Shown here in pieces: positions 31,563-32,619 of a stretch of 32,619 bases of DNA. The notes under the pieces were generated by a model. It searched no databases. It was given only the letters and a program-made list of their open reading frames with translations, and had not been told where the DNA came from. The stretch is from VGRW01 sp041498295 (GTDB taxonomy: Bacteria; Myxococcota_A; UBA9160; SZUA-336): NCBI GenBank assembly GCA_041498295.1, contig JBGQIB010000039.1:1-32619 (forward strand). The letters are read 5' to 3'. Positions within the stretch are counted from its first letter, which is position 1; the number at the start of each line of letters is the position of its first letter. The translations under genes were made by a program, and so were the position numbers.

Positions 31563-32294
31563 CTAGCTCTTGCGCCAGCACGCGCGGCTGGCGCGGTTCG
31601 CTTGCTCGAGTGACTGCTCGGGCGAGAGCCACCAGCGCAGGAACTCGAGCGCGGGGGGCCAGGACGGGGTGGCGAGGCCGGGTGAGTCGAGGGAGGCCAG
31701 CTCGAGCTCGACCGCCGGGCCCCGGCCCGCGGCGGCGACCTGAACGGCGAACGCGTAGGGCACGGCGGCTTCGGCGACGAGCGGCGCGAAGGTGTCGGCC
31801 AGCGGCACGTCGCCGATCACCACCAGTATGGGCTCGCGCGGATCGCGCTCGAGGAAGCAGAGCGCTTCGATCCACGCGGCGGTCCAGCTGTCCTCCTGCG
31901 CGGAGAGCGAGCTCGAGGCGGCGCGGTTGCCCGCGGCGATCGAGAACAAGCCGGCCTGCGCGTTGTGCACCGTGTGACTGAAGGTCGCGGGCGAGAGTTT
32001 CTCGCGGCGCACGACGTTCTCGAGCAAGCCGATCGATTCGTTGATGCTGCCGTGGCGCGACGCGAAGACGGTGCGCAGGCGCGCGAGCTCGTCGGGCTCG
32101 GCGCAGCCGAACGCGGCCGTCAGCATGGTGCGCGTGAGCGGCGTGCAGCGGCGGCGCAGCATCGCGGGTAGGAACTTCGCGTCGGGCGAGCCGGTCGCGG
32201 GGAGCGGCGCCGGCGCCTTGGCCCACGCCTCCCACGCGGCGAGTGATTCGATCCCCGGCGCCCAGGCCGACCAGCGCAAGAGGGAAGCCTTCAC
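31563..32294 (-). CDS. Beta-ketoacyl synthase-like chain length factor (ApeC-like)
   Basis: The 243-residue protein resembles the N-terminal ketosynthase half (PF13723-like) found as chain-length factor in aryl polyene clusters. It begins with ASLLRWSAWAPGI and has FASRHGSINESIGLLENV and FSHTVHNAQAGLFSIAAGNR. There is no active-site Cys in the TACxx context, and the C-terminal half with the two His residues is missing, so it should not condense by itself but pair with the adjacent KS. The GTG start (32294-32292) overlaps the KS stop, giving a coupled KS-CLF unit as in type II PKS. Length fits the family. Confidence 0.85.
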   Translation of the reverse strand: MKASLLRWSAWAPGIESLAAWEAWAKAPAPLPATGSPDAKFLPAMLRRRCTPLTRTMLTAAFGCAEPDELARLRTVFASRHGSINESIGLLENVVRREKLSPATFSHTVHNAQAGLFSIAAGNRAASSSLSAQEDSWTAAWIEALCFLERDPREPILVVIGDVPLADTFAPLVAEAAVPYAFAVQVAAAGRGPAVELELASLDSPGLATPSWPPALEFLRWWLSPEQSLEQANRASRACWRKS

Positions 32295-32619
32295 GGCGAG
32301 TCACTCGCGCCGAGCACGAGCGTGCAGTTGTTCCCGCCGAAGCCGAACGAGTTCGTCATCACGAACGTCGCCGCGCCGGCGCGCGCGAGCTCGCCCTTGG
32401 CGGCCAGGCGGATTGGCGCGAGCGCCGGATCGCGCACGCCGTCCCAGACGTGCGGCGGAAGCGCGAGCTTGCCGTCGCGCCGTTCCGCGAGCAGGAGCCA
32501 ACAGAACGCCGCTTCGATCGCGCCAGCCGCCCCGAGCGTGTGGCCGACGAGCGGCTTGGTCGAGCTGCAGGGAATGTCGTTGCCCAGGACGCGCGCGACG
32601 GCCGCGGCCTCCATCGAGC
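32291..32619 (-). CDS. Beta-ketoacyl-ACP synthase (FabF-like), C-terminal fragment at window edge
   Basis: Only the last 108 residues are inside the window; the gene continues beyond base 32619. Visible motifs are STKPLVGHTLGAAGAIEA, which contains the second catalytic His of the Cys-His-His triad, and the C-terminal NSFGFGGNNCTLVL glycine-rich loop of FabF/KS-alpha enzymes. It ends in GTGA overlap with the chain-length-factor gene. As the KS of a KS-CLF pair it would catalyse decarboxylative chain extension of the polyene. The active-site Cys lies outside the window and cannot be checked. Confidence 0.92.
   Translation of the reverse strand, partial: SMEAAAVARVLGNDIPCSSTKPLVGHTLGAAGAIEAAFCWLLLAERRDGKLALPPHVWDGVRDPALAPIRLAAKGELARAGAATFVMTNSFGFGGNNCTLVLGASDSP

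Overview
This 32.6 kb window comes from a very GC-rich Gram-negative bacterium; by eye the GC content is near 70 percent. Outer-membrane logic (LolA-like carrier, BamE-like lipoprotein, lipid-A-type acyltransferase) and periplasmic disulfide chemistry support a diderm. Gene content and codon habits would suit Myxococcota, Binatota or a related former deltaproteobacterium, but nothing here fixes the taxon. Genes are packed tightly, with many 4-8 nt start/stop overlaps and GTG or TTG starts. No gap exceeds 300 nt, and I see no tRNA, rRNA, CRISPR array or insertion sequence.

Left part (1-7641), mostly housekeeping or accessory genes: the 3' end of a DUF6600-like protein with a long disordered tail; a CstA-type carbon-starvation transporter followed by an overlapping tiny YbdD/KCU-star-like gene ending in Cys-Cys; a divergent small lipoprotein resembling cytochrome c'; an SDR oxidoreductase; a VKOR-DsbA fusion for periplasmic disulfide formation; a pterin-4a-carbinolamine dehydratase; and an MFS (ACS-type) transporter.

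Middle and right part (7638-32619): an aryl polyene (APE)-type pigment cluster that runs off the right edge. Core parts are an aromatic amino acid ammonia-lyase (MIO enzyme), two acyl carrier proteins, an AMP ligase fused to a hotdog dehydratase, a second dehydratase, a FabG-like ketoreductase, a chain-length factor and a truncated FabF-like ketosynthase. Lipid attachment and transport are represented by a PlsC-type acyltransferase, a GT2, an LpxL-type acyltransferase, a LolA-like carrier, an MMPL exporter, a DUF3261 lipoprotein and a COG4648-like membrane protein. The likely flow is: the lyase makes a cinnamoyl-type starter; ligase and ACP load it; KS/CLF, KR and DH extend it to a conjugated polyene; acyl/glycosyl transferases attach it to a carrier; and MMPL/LolA/DUF3261 move it to the outer membrane.

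The unusual part is 7638-16109, beside the core. A divergent pair of operons holds a flavin-dependent halogenase-like protein, a CrtI-like desaturase and a GH29 fucosidase on the minus strand, and an extra ACP, an HxxxDG acyltransferase, an FAD oxidoreductase and a second AMP ligase on the plus strand. This looks like a second carrier-protein arm that activates, oxidises or halogenates an acyl group and transfers it, perhaps onto the polyene. A second halogenase-like gene lies inside the core operon, and a cation/proton antiporter is coupled to the chain-length factor.

Two further signals are a 5' leader with mutually exclusive hairpins in front of the main plus-strand operon, and a strongly recurrent word GAGTCAC/GTGACTC across the whole window.
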